Numbered from the stretch's first letter, positions 36,932-46,503 are shown. The stretch: DNA of 64,000 bases from Streptoalloteichus tenebrarius (GCF_024171885.1 NZ_JAMTCP010000023.1:39410-103409); one strand, 5' to 3'. A program made the numbers and translations. The notes: generated by a model not told the origin, from the sequence alone.

Positions 36932-37789
36932 GTGACCCAGGACGTGCTGACCCGACCCCCCGGGGAACCGCCGCCCCCGCCGGCGCGGTCCGGGCTCCTG
37001 CCCCGGGTGCTGCCGCCCGGCCTCTACGCGGGCAGGGCCCACACGCTCGTCGAACGGTCGCTGCTGGTCAACCGCCGCACGTGGATGGCGGTGGTCAGCG
37101 GGTTCTTCGAACCGCTGTTCTTCCTGCTCGCCCTCGGCCAGGGCCTCGGAGCGCTCGTCGGCGAGGTGACCGGTCCCGACGGGCAGCCGCTGACCTACGC
37201 CGAGTTCGTGGCGCCCGCGCTGTTGGCCGCCTCGGCCATGAACGGCGCCATCTACGACGCCACGTACAACATCTTCTTCAAGTTCCGCTACGCCAAGCTC
37301 TACGACGCGGTGCTCGCCACGCCGCTCGGGCCGGTCGACGTCGCGCTCGGCGAGATCTCGTGGGCCCTGATCAGGGGCGGGATGTACTCGGGCGGCTTCC
37401 TGGTCGTCATGCTCGGCATGGGCCTGGTCGGCTCGTGGTGGGCCGTGCTGGCGTTACCGGCCGCCCTGCTCGTGGCCTTCGCCTTCGCCGCGGTGGGCAT
37501 GGCCGCCACCACCTGGTTGCGCTCCTGGCAGGACTTCGAGTTCGTGCAGCTCGCCCTCGTGCCGATGTTCCTGTTCTCGACGACCTTCTACCCGCTCACG
37601 GTCTACCCGCGTCCCGTCCAGGTGGCGGTCGAGGTGTTCCCGCTCTACCACGCCATCGAGCTGATGCGCGGGCTGGCCACCGGGGTGGTGCACTGGGGCA
37701 TGCTCGGACACGCCGCCTATTTCCTGGTCCTCGCCGCGCTGGGGGCCGTGGTGGCCTCGCGGCGGCTCGGCAGGCTCCTGCTGCGCTGA
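36932..37789 (+). CDS. ABC-2 type permease (second)
   Basis: 285 residues from GTG 36932, 9 bases after the first permease gene, with GAGGGGGAG as ribosome site. Related in plan to the preceding gene: RSLLVNRRTWMAVVSGFFEP, six membrane segments, and the region LVPMFLFSTTFYPLTVYP with the same F-x-FSTTFYP motif. Two distinct permeases imply a heteromeric exporter; the cargo cannot be read from sequence. Confidence 0.88.
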   Translation: MTQDVLTRPPGEPPPPPARSGLLPRVLPPGLYAGRAHTLVERSLLVNRRTWMAVVSGFFEPLFFLLALGQGLGALVGEVTGPDGQPLTYAEFVAPALLAASAMNGAIYDATYNIFFKFRYAKLYDAVLATPLGPVDVALGEISWALIRGGMYSGGFLVVMLGMGLVGSWWAVLALPAALLVAFAFAAVGMAATTWLRSWQDFEFVQLALVPMFLFSTTFYPLTVYPRPVQVAVEVFPLYHAIELMRGLATGVVHWGMLGHAAYFLVLAALGAVVASRRLGRLLLR

Positions 37790-37809
37790 GTCGGCGTCGG
37801 CGACGCCGG

Positions 37810-37815
37810 TACCCT
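37810..37815 (+). promoter_or_regulatory. -10 box of leaderless radical-SAM gene promoter
   Basis: TACCCT followed by 8 bases and GTG 37824. Confidence 0.55.
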
Positions 37816-37823
37816 GGGGCGTT

Positions 37824-39788
37824 GTGAGTGTCGAGTCCGTGTTCCCCAGGCTTGAGCCGCTGCTGCCGCTCGTGTCCAAGCCGGTCCAGTACGTCGGCGG
37901 GGAGCTCAACGCGACCGTCAAGGACTGGGACGCCACCGCGGTGCGCTGGTGCCTCATGTACCCCGACGCGTACGAGGTCGGCCTGCCCAACCAGGGCGTC
38001 ATGATCCTCTACGAGATCCTGAACGAGCAGCCCGACGTGCTGGCCGAGCGCACCTACGCGGTCTGGCCGGACCTGGAACGCCTGATGCGCGAGCACGGCG
38101 TGCCCCAGTTCACCGTCGACGCCCACCGCCCCGTCGGGGCCTTCGACCTGTTCGGCGTGAGCTTCGCCACCGAGCTGGGCTACACCAACCTGCTGACCGC
38201 GCTCGACCTGGCCGGCATCCCGCTGCACGCCGTGGACCGCACCGAGGACCACCCGGTCGTCCTCGCCGGCGGGCACGCCGCGTTCAACCCCGAGCCCATC
38301 GCCGACTTCCTCGACGCCGCCGTGCTCGGCGACGGCGAGGAGGCGGTGCTGGAGATCACCGACATCACCCGGCGCTGGAAGGCCGAGGGCCGGCCCGGCG
38401 GCCGGGAGGAGCTGCTGCTCCGGCTCGCCGAGACCGGCGGCGTCTACGTCCCGCGCTTCCACGACGTGGAGTACCTGCCCGACGGCCGCATCCAGCGGGT
38501 CGTGCCGAACCGGGACCGGGTGCCCTTCCGCGTGTTCAAGCGCACCACCATGGACCTCGACGCGTGGCCGTACCCGAAGCAGCCGCTCGTGCCGCTGGCC
38601 GAGAGCGTCCACGAGCGGATGAGCGTGGAGATCTTCCGGGGCTGCACCCGGGGCTGCCGGTTCTGCCAGGCCGGCATGATCACCCGCCCGGTGCGGGAGC
38701 GCTCGATCGAGGGCATCGGCGCGATGGTGCAGCGCGGCCTGGCGGCCACCGGCTTCGAGGAGGTCGGCCTGCTGTCGCTCAGCTCGGCCGACCACTCCGA
38801 GATCGCCGACATCACCAAGGGCCTGGCCGACCGCTACGAGGGCACCAACACCAGCCTGAGCCTGCCCAGCACCCGGGTCGACGCGTTCAACGTGGACCTG
38901 GCCAACGAGCTGTCCCGCAACGGCCGCCGCTCCGGCCTGACCTTCGCGCCGGAGGGCGGCAGCGAGCGCATCCGGCGCGTGATCAACAAGATGGTGTCGG
39001 AGGAGGACCTCATCCGCACCGTCACCACCGCCTACGCCAACGGCTGGCGGCAGGTGAAGCTGTACTTCATGTGCGGTCTGCCGACCGAGACCGACGAGGA
39101 CGTGCTCCAGATCGCCGAGATGGCCAAGGAGGTCATCCGGGCGGGCCGGGAGGCGTCCGGCCGCAAGGACATCCGCTGCACGATCTCCATCGGCGGTTTC
39201 GTGCCGAAGCCGCACACGCCGTTCCAGTGGGCCGCGCAGTGCGACCCCGACACGGTGGACGCCCGGCTGCGCAAGCTGCGCGAGGCCGTCAACTCCGACC
39301 GGAGCCTCGGCCGCAACATCGGCATGCGCTACCACGACGGCAAGCCCAGCCTGATCGAGGGGCTGCTGTCGCGCGGCGACCGGCGCGTGGGCCGCGTCAT
39401 CGAGCGCGTCTGGCGCGAGGGCGGCCGCTTCGACGGCTGGAGCGAGCACTTCTCCTACCAGCGCTGGGTCGACGCGTGCGCCACCGAGCTGGAGCCGCTG
39501 GGTGTCAGCCTCGACTGGTACACCACGCGGGAGCGTGAGGAGACCGAGGTGCTGCCCTGGGACCACCTCGACTCCGGTCTGGACAAGGAGTGGCTCTGGG
39601 CGGACTGGCAGGACGCCCTCGACGAGCGGGAGCAGGACGACTGCCGCTGGACGCCGTGCTTCGACTGCGGCGTCTGCCCGGCCATGGGCACCGACATCCA
39701 GGTCGGCCCGACCGGCAGGAAGCTCCTGCCGATCACCCCGGTCGGCCAGGGCTCCCCGGTGCGCAACCCCGCCCTCACCGGCGGCTGA
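37824..39788 (+). CDS. TIGR03960-type B12-binding radical SAM protein
   Basis: 654 residues from GTG 37824. The N-terminal region (about 35-180) is a B12-binding-like Rossmann domain (YPDAYEVGLPNQG, LGDGEEAVLEI). The radical SAM core starts at FRGCTRGCRFCQAG with Cys274, Cys278 and Cys281 binding the 4Fe-4S cluster. Further seen: SLPSTRVDAF, LTFAPEGGSERIRRVINK and MCGLPTETDEDV. A Cys-rich tail (DCRWTPCFDCGVCP) is conserved in the family. Members are found with a DUF2344 (TIGR03936) partner and RNase E/G; their reaction is not established to my knowledge. Here the partner begins 2.2 kb further on. Confidence 0.92.
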   Translation: MSVESVFPRLEPLLPLVSKPVQYVGGELNATVKDWDATAVRWCLMYPDAYEVGLPNQGVMILYEILNEQPDVLAERTYAVWPDLERLMREHGVPQFTVDAHRPVGAFDLFGVSFATELGYTNLLTALDLAGIPLHAVDRTEDHPVVLAGGHAAFNPEPIADFLDAAVLGDGEEAVLEITDITRRWKAEGRPGGREELLLRLAETGGVYVPRFHDVEYLPDGRIQRVVPNRDRVPFRVFKRTTMDLDAWPYPKQPLVPLAESVHERMSVEIFRGCTRGCRFCQAGMITRPVRERSIEGIGAMVQRGLAATGFEEVGLLSLSSADHSEIADITKGLADRYEGTNTSLSLPSTRVDAFNVDLANELSRNGRRSGLTFAPEGGSERIRRVINKMVSEEDLIRTVTTAYANGWRQVKLYFMCGLPTETDEDVLQIAEMAKEVIRAGREASGRKDIRCTISIGGFVPKPHTPFQWAAQCDPDTVDARLRKLREAVNSDRSLGRNIGMRYHDGKPSLIEGLLSRGDRRVGRVIERVWREGGRFDGWSEHFSYQRWVDACATELEPLGVSLDWYTTREREETEVLPWDHLDSGLDKEWLWADWQDALDEREQDDCRWTPCFDCGVCPAMGTDIQVGPTGRKLLPITPVGQGSPVRNPALTGG

Positions 39789-39806
39789 TCACGGTCCTCA
39801 CCTCGC

Positions 39807-39842
39807 CGTGGGCGGTGGGAGCACGCGCTCCCACCGCCCACG
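39807..39842 (+). terminator. hairpin terminator after radical SAM gene
   Basis: Perfect 16-bp stem CGTGGGCGGTGGGAGC, loop ACGC, 18 bases after the stop. Confidence 0.85.
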
Positions 39843-40386
39843 CGTCTTCCGGCTGGACTGCCCCGCCCCTCGTCGACGGCGTTGTCCACGACCTCCCAGG
39901 TGAGGGGGTGCGGACCCCGCACGCCCCCGCACGTTCTGCCACCAACCCCTCACCAACGCTGGTGCTCCCGTCGCCCTGGGCTACCCCACCCCGCATTTTC
40001 GCCCAAAACACTGTTATCGGGGGGAACCCCTAATTTTATTTTCGCAGACGGGTCTGACATTCTCTGGGATGGGCTTGGTCCTGGCCGGGTGAGCCGTGGG
40101 TGGTGGTGAGGAGAGTTTTCGCAGCTAGCGGCGCTCGTCAGTGAGTTGGCTGCCGCTGTCGCCTATTCATCAGGACATCCCGTTGTTGTGAAACAATGCG
40201 CTCGCGAGGGTGAGTCATCAGCCACGCGATGGCGAAAATGTCAGCCTCCCAGAGGAGCCTGGAATCAGGGGGTCCCCCCAGGCGCACGAATGGGTGACTC
40301 CTCGACAGACGTGCTCGGGCGGGAGACAGCCCGTCGGTCCCGCGATTCTCAGCGCGATCGCCGATCGCCGATCGCCGCCGGGCAGG
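39843..40386. other. AT-enriched gene-free stretch
   Basis: No gene is supported. It contains runs such as CCCTAATTTTATTTTCGCAG (near 40030) and GTTGTTGTGAAACAATGCG (near 40182) that stand out against the window, and three copies of GATCGCC near 40356-40375. A short forward frame from 40146 has no start signal or family match. It may be remnant or imported DNA associated with the protease gene that follows. Confidence 0.5.
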
Positions 40387-41865
40387 TCAGTCCTCGCCCG
40401 ACGTCACTGCCGCCAGGGCGTCGACGATGCCGTGCCCGTAGAAGCCGTTGTACGAGGTGGCCCCGTGGCACACCGCGTCCTGCGCGCCGTCGCCGTTGAG
40501 GTCGTAGTCCGCCGGGCAGGGCACCGGCCGGGCCTGCGCGTTCAGGAGCCGGGCGAGCTGGCTTGCCGTGGCCGACGGATGCGTCGACGCGAGCAGCGCG
40601 GCGACACCCGTCACGTGCGGCGTCGCCATCGACGTGCCGCACGTGTAGTCGTAGCCACCCGGCACCGTGGACAACACACAGCCGTTCCCGCCGGCCGTCG
40701 GCTCCTGCCGGTAGTCGCCGCCCGGCGCGGTCACCTGCACCACGCCCAGGCCGTACGAGCTGTATCCCGCCTTCAGCCGCTTCGCGCCCACCGAGGACAC
40801 GGCGACCACGCCCCGCACCTTCGCCGGCAGCACGTCGCAGGCGCTGTCCACCGGATGCCCGTCCTCGTCCACCGTCGCGCCACGGCCAGGACGGCTGAGG
40901 TCCACACCCGCGTTCCCCGTGGCGGCCACCACGAGCACGCCCCGGTCGTTCGCGTACTCGACCGCGCGGCGCACGGCCTCGTGCACCACGCGCTCACCCT
41001 CCCGGTTGCGGCAGGTCAGCATCCACGGGTCGACGTAGTAACTGTTGTTGACCACACGCATCCCGGTCTCAGCGGCCCACAGCAACCCGCACACCGCGTA
41101 CTCGGGGAAGATGTATCCCTGGTCGTCGACGACCTTCACCGAGGCCAACCGCACACCAGGGGCGACACCGGTGACCCCGCGCCCGTCGTCGGCAGCGGCG
41201 ATCGTGCCGGCCACGTGCGTGCCGTGCACCGAGGTGGTCGGAGCCCACGCCGCCGGGCTCGGGTTCGGCCGACCCGTGAGACACCCCACGGACAGGCTGG
41301 GGTCCACGGCGCGCGCGAGGTCCGGGTGCGTGGCGTCGACACCCGAGTCGAGCACGCCGACCACGACGTCCCGACTGCCGGGGTTGACGCGACGGGCCTG
41401 GTCGGCCCTGATCATCGCCATGTCCCACTGCTCGCCGGAGCGGTCGGCGGCGGTCGGCGCTCCGCGCCGGGGGCGGCTCTCGCCACGCGGGCTCGTCTCG
41501 TCCTGCCGTCGGGTCCGCTCCCGACGCGCCAGCACCGTGCCCTGCGCGCTGAACGCCCGGTCCACGCCGAACCGTTCGCCGAAGGAGGGGTCGGGCGACG
41601 TGGCCACCGCCACCGCCACCTGCGGGTAGTACACGGTCGTCGCGCCGCACTTCGCCGTGATCTCCGCCTCGGCCTTCTCCGTCGCGGTGCCGCGGGGGAA
41701 GAGCACGACGTACCGCAGCGTCGGCCCCCGCTGGACGCAGGCGGCGCCGTCGTGCTCGGTCGCGGTCTCCGGGCGGGCGGCCGCGGCCGGCGCGGGGGCC
41801 AGCCACCCGACGGTGAGCAGGGTGACGCCGATCATCGCGGCCCGTGCGCTGTGGGCCAGGGGCAC
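40387..41865 (-). CDS. secreted subtilisin-like serine peptidase (S8)
   Basis: 492 residues. GTG 41865 is chosen because AGGAGG lies 5-6 bases upstream; an in-frame ATG at 41886 lacks one. Signal peptide to about residue 30 (WLAPAPAAAA). A pro-region of about 120 residues follows (YVVLFPRGTATEKAEAEITA). Triad: Asp173 in VLDSGVD, His214 in HGTHVAGT, Ser412 in GTSMATP, oxyanion Asn in ATGNAG. No C-terminal membrane anchor, so it is freely secreted rather than a mycosin. Seven or more Cys suggest disulfides. It is on the opposite strand to the genes on both sides. Confidence 0.93.
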   Translation of the reverse strand: MPLAHSARAAMIGVTLLTVGWLAPAPAAAARPETATEHDGAACVQRGPTLRYVVLFPRGTATEKAEAEITAKCGATTVYYPQVAVAVATSPDPSFGERFGVDRAFSAQGTVLARRERTRRQDETSPRGESRPRRGAPTAADRSGEQWDMAMIRADQARRVNPGSRDVVVGVLDSGVDATHPDLARAVDPSLSVGCLTGRPNPSPAAWAPTTSVHGTHVAGTIAAADDGRGVTGVAPGVRLASVKVVDDQGYIFPEYAVCGLLWAAETGMRVVNNSYYVDPWMLTCRNREGERVVHEAVRRAVEYANDRGVLVVAATGNAGVDLSRPGRGATVDEDGHPVDSACDVLPAKVRGVVAVSSVGAKRLKAGYSSYGLGVVQVTAPGGDYRQEPTAGGNGCVLSTVPGGYDYTCGTSMATPHVTGVAALLASTHPSATASQLARLLNAQARPVPCPADYDLNGDGAQDAVCHGATSYNGFYGHGIVDALAAVTSGED

Positions 41866-42019
41866 GGGGACCTCCTGATCGGGCATCTCGGGCGGACACG
41901 GTCGGGGCGGTCCGGCGGGACCGCTGCGCCGGACCGTAACCAGAGGGCCACCCGCAGACAAGCCACTCCGCCCCGGCCGCACCGGGAGGTACCGTCCTGG
42001 TGGACACGTGGAGACGTCC

Positions 42020-42037
42020 ATGAGGAGCAACCCCTGA
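42020..42037 (+). other. five-codon open frame overlapping DUF2344 start
   Basis: ATG AGG AGC AAC CCC TGA encodes MRSNP. Its stop overlaps the CTG at 42034 that appears to start the DUF2344 gene, so ribosomes ending here could restart. It may be chance, because the ATGAGGAG string is also the ribosome site. Confidence 0.25.
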
Positions 42038-42897
42038 GCCGCCAGCACCAGCCCAACCCGTCCGCCCCGGCGGTCCAGCGGATCCGCATCCGCTACGCCA
42101 AGCGCGGACGGCTGCGCTTCACCTCGCACCGTGACGTGGCCAGGACGTTCGAGCGCGCGCTCCGCCGCGCCGGCGTCCCGATGGCGTACTCGCAGGGATT
42201 CAGCCCCCACCCCAAGGTGTCCTGGGTCGGCGCCGCGCCCACCGGCGTGGCCAGCGAGGCCGAGTACGTCGAGATCCAGGTCGTCAGGGAGATCGACCCC
42301 GAGGCGCTGCGCCGCGAGCTGGACCGGTCCCTCCCGCCCGGCCTGGACGTGCTGGAGGCGGTGACGGCCAGGGCGGCCGGCGGGTCACTGGCCGACCGGA
42401 TCGAGGCGAGCCTGTGGCGGATCGAGCTGCCGGGGGTCGCGCCGGAGGACCTGGCCGAGGCGACGCGCCGGCTGCTCGCGGCCGAGCGGGTCGAGGTGGA
42501 GCGGCTCACCAAGGACGGGCGACGCACCCTGGACGCCAGGGCGGCCGTGGTGAGCGCGGAGGTCGTCGCCGGGGACGAACCGGTCACCGACGGTGATCAA
42601 CTACCGGCGGAGCCAACCGCCCAGGTGGCCGATTGGCCGGAGTGGGCGCGGCCGTGTGGGATACTCGTTGCGGTCGTACGGCAGACCACACCTGCGGTGC
42701 GACCCGACGACGTGCTGAGCGCGCTCCGCGTCGTCGCCGACCTGGTGCCGCCAGTACCCGCGAAGGCGACCCGGATGGCCCAGGGCCGGCTCGACGACAG
42801 TGGGGTTCCCGGAACCCTCGTCGACCCGCTCGCCGCGGACCGCGCGGCGTCGCCGACGGCCACCCCGTCCGGGGTGGACGACCCGGCGGTTCGGTAG
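42034..42897 (+). CDS. DUF2344 (TIGR03936) protein, probable CTG start
   Basis: About 287 residues. The family sequence begins IRIRYAKRGRLRFTSHRDVA, with RAGVPMAYSQGFSPHPKVS as the second block, and no ATG, GTG or TTG lies in frame between the nearest upstream in-frame region and this block. CTG 42034 (LSRQHQPNPS) has AGGAG 6 bases upstream, so it is the best start. The C-terminal 40 residues are Ala/Pro-rich. DUF2344 proteins pair with the TIGR03960 radical SAM protein, in some bacteria as a fusion; function unknown. RNase E/G follows. Confidence 0.85.
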   Translation: MSRQHQPNPSAPAVQRIRIRYAKRGRLRFTSHRDVARTFERALRRAGVPMAYSQGFSPHPKVSWVGAAPTGVASEAEYVEIQVVREIDPEALRRELDRSLPPGLDVLEAVTARAAGGSLADRIEASLWRIELPGVAPEDLAEATRRLLAAERVEVERLTKDGRRTLDARAAVVSAEVVAGDEPVTDGDQLPAEPTAQVADWPEWARPCGILVAVVRQTTPAVRPDDVLSALRVVADLVPPVPAKATRMAQGRLDDSGVPGTLVDPLAADRAASPTATPSGVDDPAVR

Positions 42898-43020
42898 GGA
42901 TGGGAGGCCCTGCCCGTAGGCGGGGAGCGGGGACCCGGTCGGCACGCCGTTGACGCCACCCGCCGTCTGCGCGCCCGGGCACCACCCAGTGCCCCGGGGA
43001 CCGGGCGGTTCGAAGGATTC

Positions 43021-43101
43021 CCGCCGCGTCCGCGCGGCGGAGACTGGACGAAGGAAGAAGGCCCCCGCGCGGCCGCGTCCGCACCGGACGCGCCCGGGGG
43101 C
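43021..43101 (+). promoter_or_regulatory. structured leader of the RNase E/G mRNA
   Basis: Two strong hairpins precede the start: CCGCCGCG-TC-CGCGGCGG at about 43021-43040, and a longer imperfect one at 43059-43101 in which GCCCCC and GCGTCCG pair with CGGACGC and GGGGGC. GGAGGAG follows at once. RNase E often controls its own mRNA through its leader in other bacteria; whether this applies here is inference. Confidence 0.45.
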
Positions 43102-43112
43102 GGAGGAGCTGC

Positions 43113-46013
43113 ATGTCGAACAACGACGTGCCCGCCGCGAACGCTGGCGGGCATTCGACCACATCCACCGGCGGTGAGCGGGCCACAGCGGCCGGCTCGG
43201 AGACCACCGCGGCCACAGCGCCCTCGGCGCCCACGGCGCCCTCGCCGGCCGCGGCCCCGGCCGGCGACCACCCCGGCGTTCCGGAGCTGCCGCCGAAGCT
43301 GCGGGTCCACGCGCTGGCGAAGCTGCTCGGCATGAGCAGCCGCGAGGTGATGTCGGCGCTGTCCGAGCTGGGCGCCGAGGTGCGCAGCGCGCAGTCGAGC
43401 ATCACCAGGGACGTCGCGCTGCGCGTCGCCGAGGCGCTGCTGCCCGAGCCTGAGGAGCCCGGCGAGGAGCCGGGTGAGGTCTACGAGCCCGCCGAGCCGT
43501 CCGCGCGGCAGGCGGCCGCCCCGCAGCCGGTGGCGCCGCTCAGCCCGGTGTTCGCGCCGCCGCCCGCCCTGTTCCTGCCCCCGACCCCGGCCCGCCCGGC
43601 CGAGCGGGTCGAGGAGCCGGCGAGGGGCGAGGCCCGCGAGGAGGCCGAGAAGGTCGAGAAGACCGAGAAGGCCGCCCCCGAGGCGGTCGCGCCGGCCGCC
43701 GAGGAGGCCGGCCAGGACACCGACGAGGGCGACGCCGCCAGCCGTCGCCGTCGCCGTCGTGGCCGTCGGGGCCGCGGCCGGGGCCGTGGGGGCCAGGGCG
43801 ACGAGACCACGGCCGACGAGACCGAGACCACCGAGGCGGAGGAGACCGCGCAGGCGGAGGCCGAGCGGGCCGGCGAGGCCGAGGAGACCGGCGCGGAGCG
43901 CGCCGCCGAGGCCGGCGAGGCCGAGGAGGTCGCGGAGGCCGAGGGCGAGGAGCCCGCGACCCGCCGTCGTCGCCGTCGCCGGCGGCGCAAGGGCGCGGCC
44001 GAGGACGAGGTGACGCCGCGCGAGGACGACCCGGTCAACACCGTGGTGCACGTCAGGGAGGCGCGGCCCGAGCCGACCAGCTCCGACGACGAGGTCCGCG
44101 CGGTCAAGGGCTCGACCCGGCTGGAGGCCAAGCGCCAGCGCCGCCGGGACGGCAGGGAGGCCGGCCGGCGCCGCGCCCCGGTGCTGTCCGAGGCGGAGTT
44201 CCTGGCGCGCCGCGAGGCCGTGGACCGCCGGATGGTGGTCCGCGAGCGCGGGGACATGACGCAGATCGCCGTCCTGGAGGACGGGGTGCTCGTCGAGCAC
44301 TTCGTGACCTCCTCCGGCTCCGGCTCGATGGTCGGCAACGTCTACCTCGGCCGGGTGCAGAACGTGCTGCCCAGCATGGAGGCGGCGTTCGTCGACATCG
44401 GGCGGGGCCGCAACGCCGTGCTCTACGCCGGCGAGGTGGACTGGGACGCCGCCGGCCTGGAGGGCAAGGCCCGCAGGATCGAGCAGGCGCTCAAGACCGG
44501 CGACAGCGTGCTCGTGCAGGTCACCAAGGACCCGATCGGGCACAAGGGCGCGCGCCTGACCACCCAGATCAGCCTGCCCGGCCGGTTCCTGGTCTACGTG
44601 CCGGGCGGCGGGGCCACCGGCATCAGCCGCAAGCTGCCCGACACCGAGCGCAAGCGGCTCAAGGAGATCCTCAAGCGGATCGTCCCCGACAACGCGGGTG
44701 TGATCATCCGCACCGCGTCGGAGGGCATCAGCGAGGAGGAGCTGGCCCGCGACGTCCGGCGGCTCCAGGCGCAGTGGGAGGTCATCAAGGAGAAGGCCGA
44801 CCAGCCCAACGCCGCGGCCCCCCAGCTCCTGTACGAGGAGCCGGACCTGCTGATCAAGGTCATCCGCGACCTGTTCACCGAGGACTTCTCCGGCCTGGTC
44901 GTGCAGGGCGGCGACGCGTGGGACACCATCGAGGCCTACGTGCGGCACGTGGCGCCCGACCTGGTGCCGCGGCTGCGCCGCCACGTCGCCAACACCGACG
45001 CGTTCACCGAGTACCGCATCGACGAGCAGATCACCAAGGCGCTGGACCGCAAGGTCTGGCTGCCCTCGGGCGGCTACCTGGTGATCGACCGCACCGAGGC
45101 GATGACGGTCATCGACGTCAACACCGGCAAGTTCACCGGGTCGGGCGGCAACCTCGAGGAGACCGTCACCCGCAACAACCTGGAGGCGGCCGAGGAGATC
45201 GTCCGCCAGCTCCGGCTGCGGGACGTCGGCGGCATCATCGTCATCGACTTCATCGACATGGTGCTGGAGTCCAACCGCGACCTGGTGCTGCGGCGGCTGA
45301 CCGAGTGCCTCGGCAGGGACCGCACCCGCCACCAGGTGGCCGAGGTGACTTCGCTCGGCCTGGTGCAGATGACCCGCAAGCGGGTCGGCACCGGGCTGCT
45401 GGAGGCGTTCAGCACCACCTGTGAGCACTGCCGCGGCCGGGGCCTGGTCGTCTCGACCGAGCCGATGCACCAGCACAACGGCGGTGCCAAGAACGGTGCC
45501 GCCGAGGGCGGTCGCCGGCGTGGCCGGGGCCGGGGGCAGGAGCCGGCCGCGCAGCCGGAGCCCGCGGCACCCGTGGAGGAGCCGGCGGCGTCGGAGCCGG
45601 CCGCCGAGCCCGCTCCCGCCAAGGAGGAGCCGAAGGTTCCCGCCGCCAGCGTCGCCAGCGCTGCTGGTGGCGACGAGGCCGCTGGCGACCGTCGCCCCGC
45701 CGAGCGGGCCGAGGGTGACGGCAGGGTCGAGGCCGAGCCGGCGGCGTCGGAGCCGGCCGCGGAGCCCGAGCGGACCTCCAGGTCGGTCGCCGTGACCGCG
45801 CCGAGGTCGGACGAGTCCCCCCGGGAGCGGGAGGAGCGGGCCGCTCCCGCCGAGTCGGGCGTCACGCAGGCCCCTGGCGCGGTGTCCGTGGCCGCGGCCC
45901 AGCCCGTGGAGCGGAGGGAGCCGGCGCCGGTGACGGTGACCACCCGGACGCGGCGCCGTCGCGCGGCCGCCCGCCCGGCCGGACCGCCGAGCAGCGTCGT
46001 CCAGGAGGGCTGA
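43113..46013 (+). CDS. rne: ribonuclease E/G with N-terminal IF2-N domain
   Basis: 966 residues from ATG 43113. Order: disordered Ala/Thr start; an IF2-N type domain about 65-115 (LRVHALAKLLGMSSREVMSA); a Glu/Ala-rich region with Arg clusters (SRRRRRRGRRGRGRGRG) to about 340; the catalytic core about 350-780 with an S1 domain (GNVYLGRVQNVLPSMEAAFV), metal-binding Asp in VIDVNTGKFTG and IIVIDFIDM, and the zinc-link CEHCRG; and a long disordered Ala/Pro/Glu tail. It makes the first cuts in mRNA decay and rRNA processing. Flanking low-complexity arms are typical of actinobacteria and likely bind RNA and partners. Confidence 0.95.
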   Translation: MSNNDVPAANAGGHSTTSTGGERATAAGSETTAATAPSAPTAPSPAAAPAGDHPGVPELPPKLRVHALAKLLGMSSREVMSALSELGAEVRSAQSSITRDVALRVAEALLPEPEEPGEEPGEVYEPAEPSARQAAAPQPVAPLSPVFAPPPALFLPPTPARPAERVEEPARGEAREEAEKVEKTEKAAPEAVAPAAEEAGQDTDEGDAASRRRRRRGRRGRGRGRGGQGDETTADETETTEAEETAQAEAERAGEAEETGAERAAEAGEAEEVAEAEGEEPATRRRRRRRRRKGAAEDEVTPREDDPVNTVVHVREARPEPTSSDDEVRAVKGSTRLEAKRQRRRDGREAGRRRAPVLSEAEFLARREAVDRRMVVRERGDMTQIAVLEDGVLVEHFVTSSGSGSMVGNVYLGRVQNVLPSMEAAFVDIGRGRNAVLYAGEVDWDAAGLEGKARRIEQALKTGDSVLVQVTKDPIGHKGARLTTQISLPGRFLVYVPGGGATGISRKLPDTERKRLKEILKRIVPDNAGVIIRTASEGISEEELARDVRRLQAQWEVIKEKADQPNAAAPQLLYEEPDLLIKVIRDLFTEDFSGLVVQGGDAWDTIEAYVRHVAPDLVPRLRRHVANTDAFTEYRIDEQITKALDRKVWLPSGGYLVIDRTEAMTVIDVNTGKFTGSGGNLEETVTRNNLEAAEEIVRQLRLRDVGGIIVIDFIDMVLESNRDLVLRRLTECLGRDRTRHQVAEVTSLGLVQMTRKRVGTGLLEAFSTTCEHCRGRGLVVSTEPMHQHNGGAKNGAAEGGRRRGRGRGQEPAAQPEPAAPVEEPAASEPAAEPAPAKEEPKVPAASVASAAGGDEAAGDRRPAERAEGDGRVEAEPAASEPAAEPERTSRSVAVTAPRSDESPREREERAAPAESGVTQAPGAVSVAAAQPVERREPAPVTVTTRTRRRRAAARPAGPPSSVVQEG

Positions 46014-46042
46014 GAGCCCGGACGGCGCAGGCCGAACCATGA

Positions 46043-46091
46043 CCGAGGGGTGGCTCTCGGGCGCGACAGGTGCCCGAGAGCCACCCCTCGG
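46043..46091 (+). terminator. hairpin terminator after rne
   Basis: Perfect 20-bp stem CCGAGGGGTGGCTCTCGGGC with a 9-base loop; no U-tract. Confidence 0.85.
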
Positions 46092-46503
46092 TGTTTCCGT
46101 GCCTGTTGGCCCAGCTCGGGCTGAGGCAGCCCCAGGGGCTCGGTGCCGCCGATCCGGGATGCCGCGATGAGGCGGTTCCCACGTTGTCGGCCTGCGACTG
46201 GTCCCAGGAACTGGGTGCGTTCTTGCGCCTTCTCCGTGCCACGTGCTCGGTACGGCGACGGCTCGGCGAGGACGGGACGGGCTGGTTGTCGAGCGCTGGC
46301 CGAACGCCGCCAGGTTCGACGCGGGCCTGAGCCCCGGGCGGGACTTCACGCTGGTCACGGCGTTGACGCCCCGGTCTGCCGGCGACCCGAAGACGATCAG
46401 TCGGAGGTGGCGTCTACGATCTGACCCCGGGAGCGCCGCATGCGCTGCGCTGCCTGCCTCACCTGACAGCTCCCGTCGTGCCGCGAGCACAACGGACCCC
46501 GGT
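46092..46503. other. gene-free gap before rplU
   Basis: About 400 bases in which I find no gene. A forward frame around 46243-46530 has some protein-like sequence (DGLVVERWPNAARFDAGL) but no ribosome site or family I know, and it runs into the rplU promoter. Confidence 0.45.

Noticed and set aside
40146..40499. Forward open frame in the AT-rich gap
   Set aside because: No ribosome site, no motif, and it runs antisense into the subtilisin gene.
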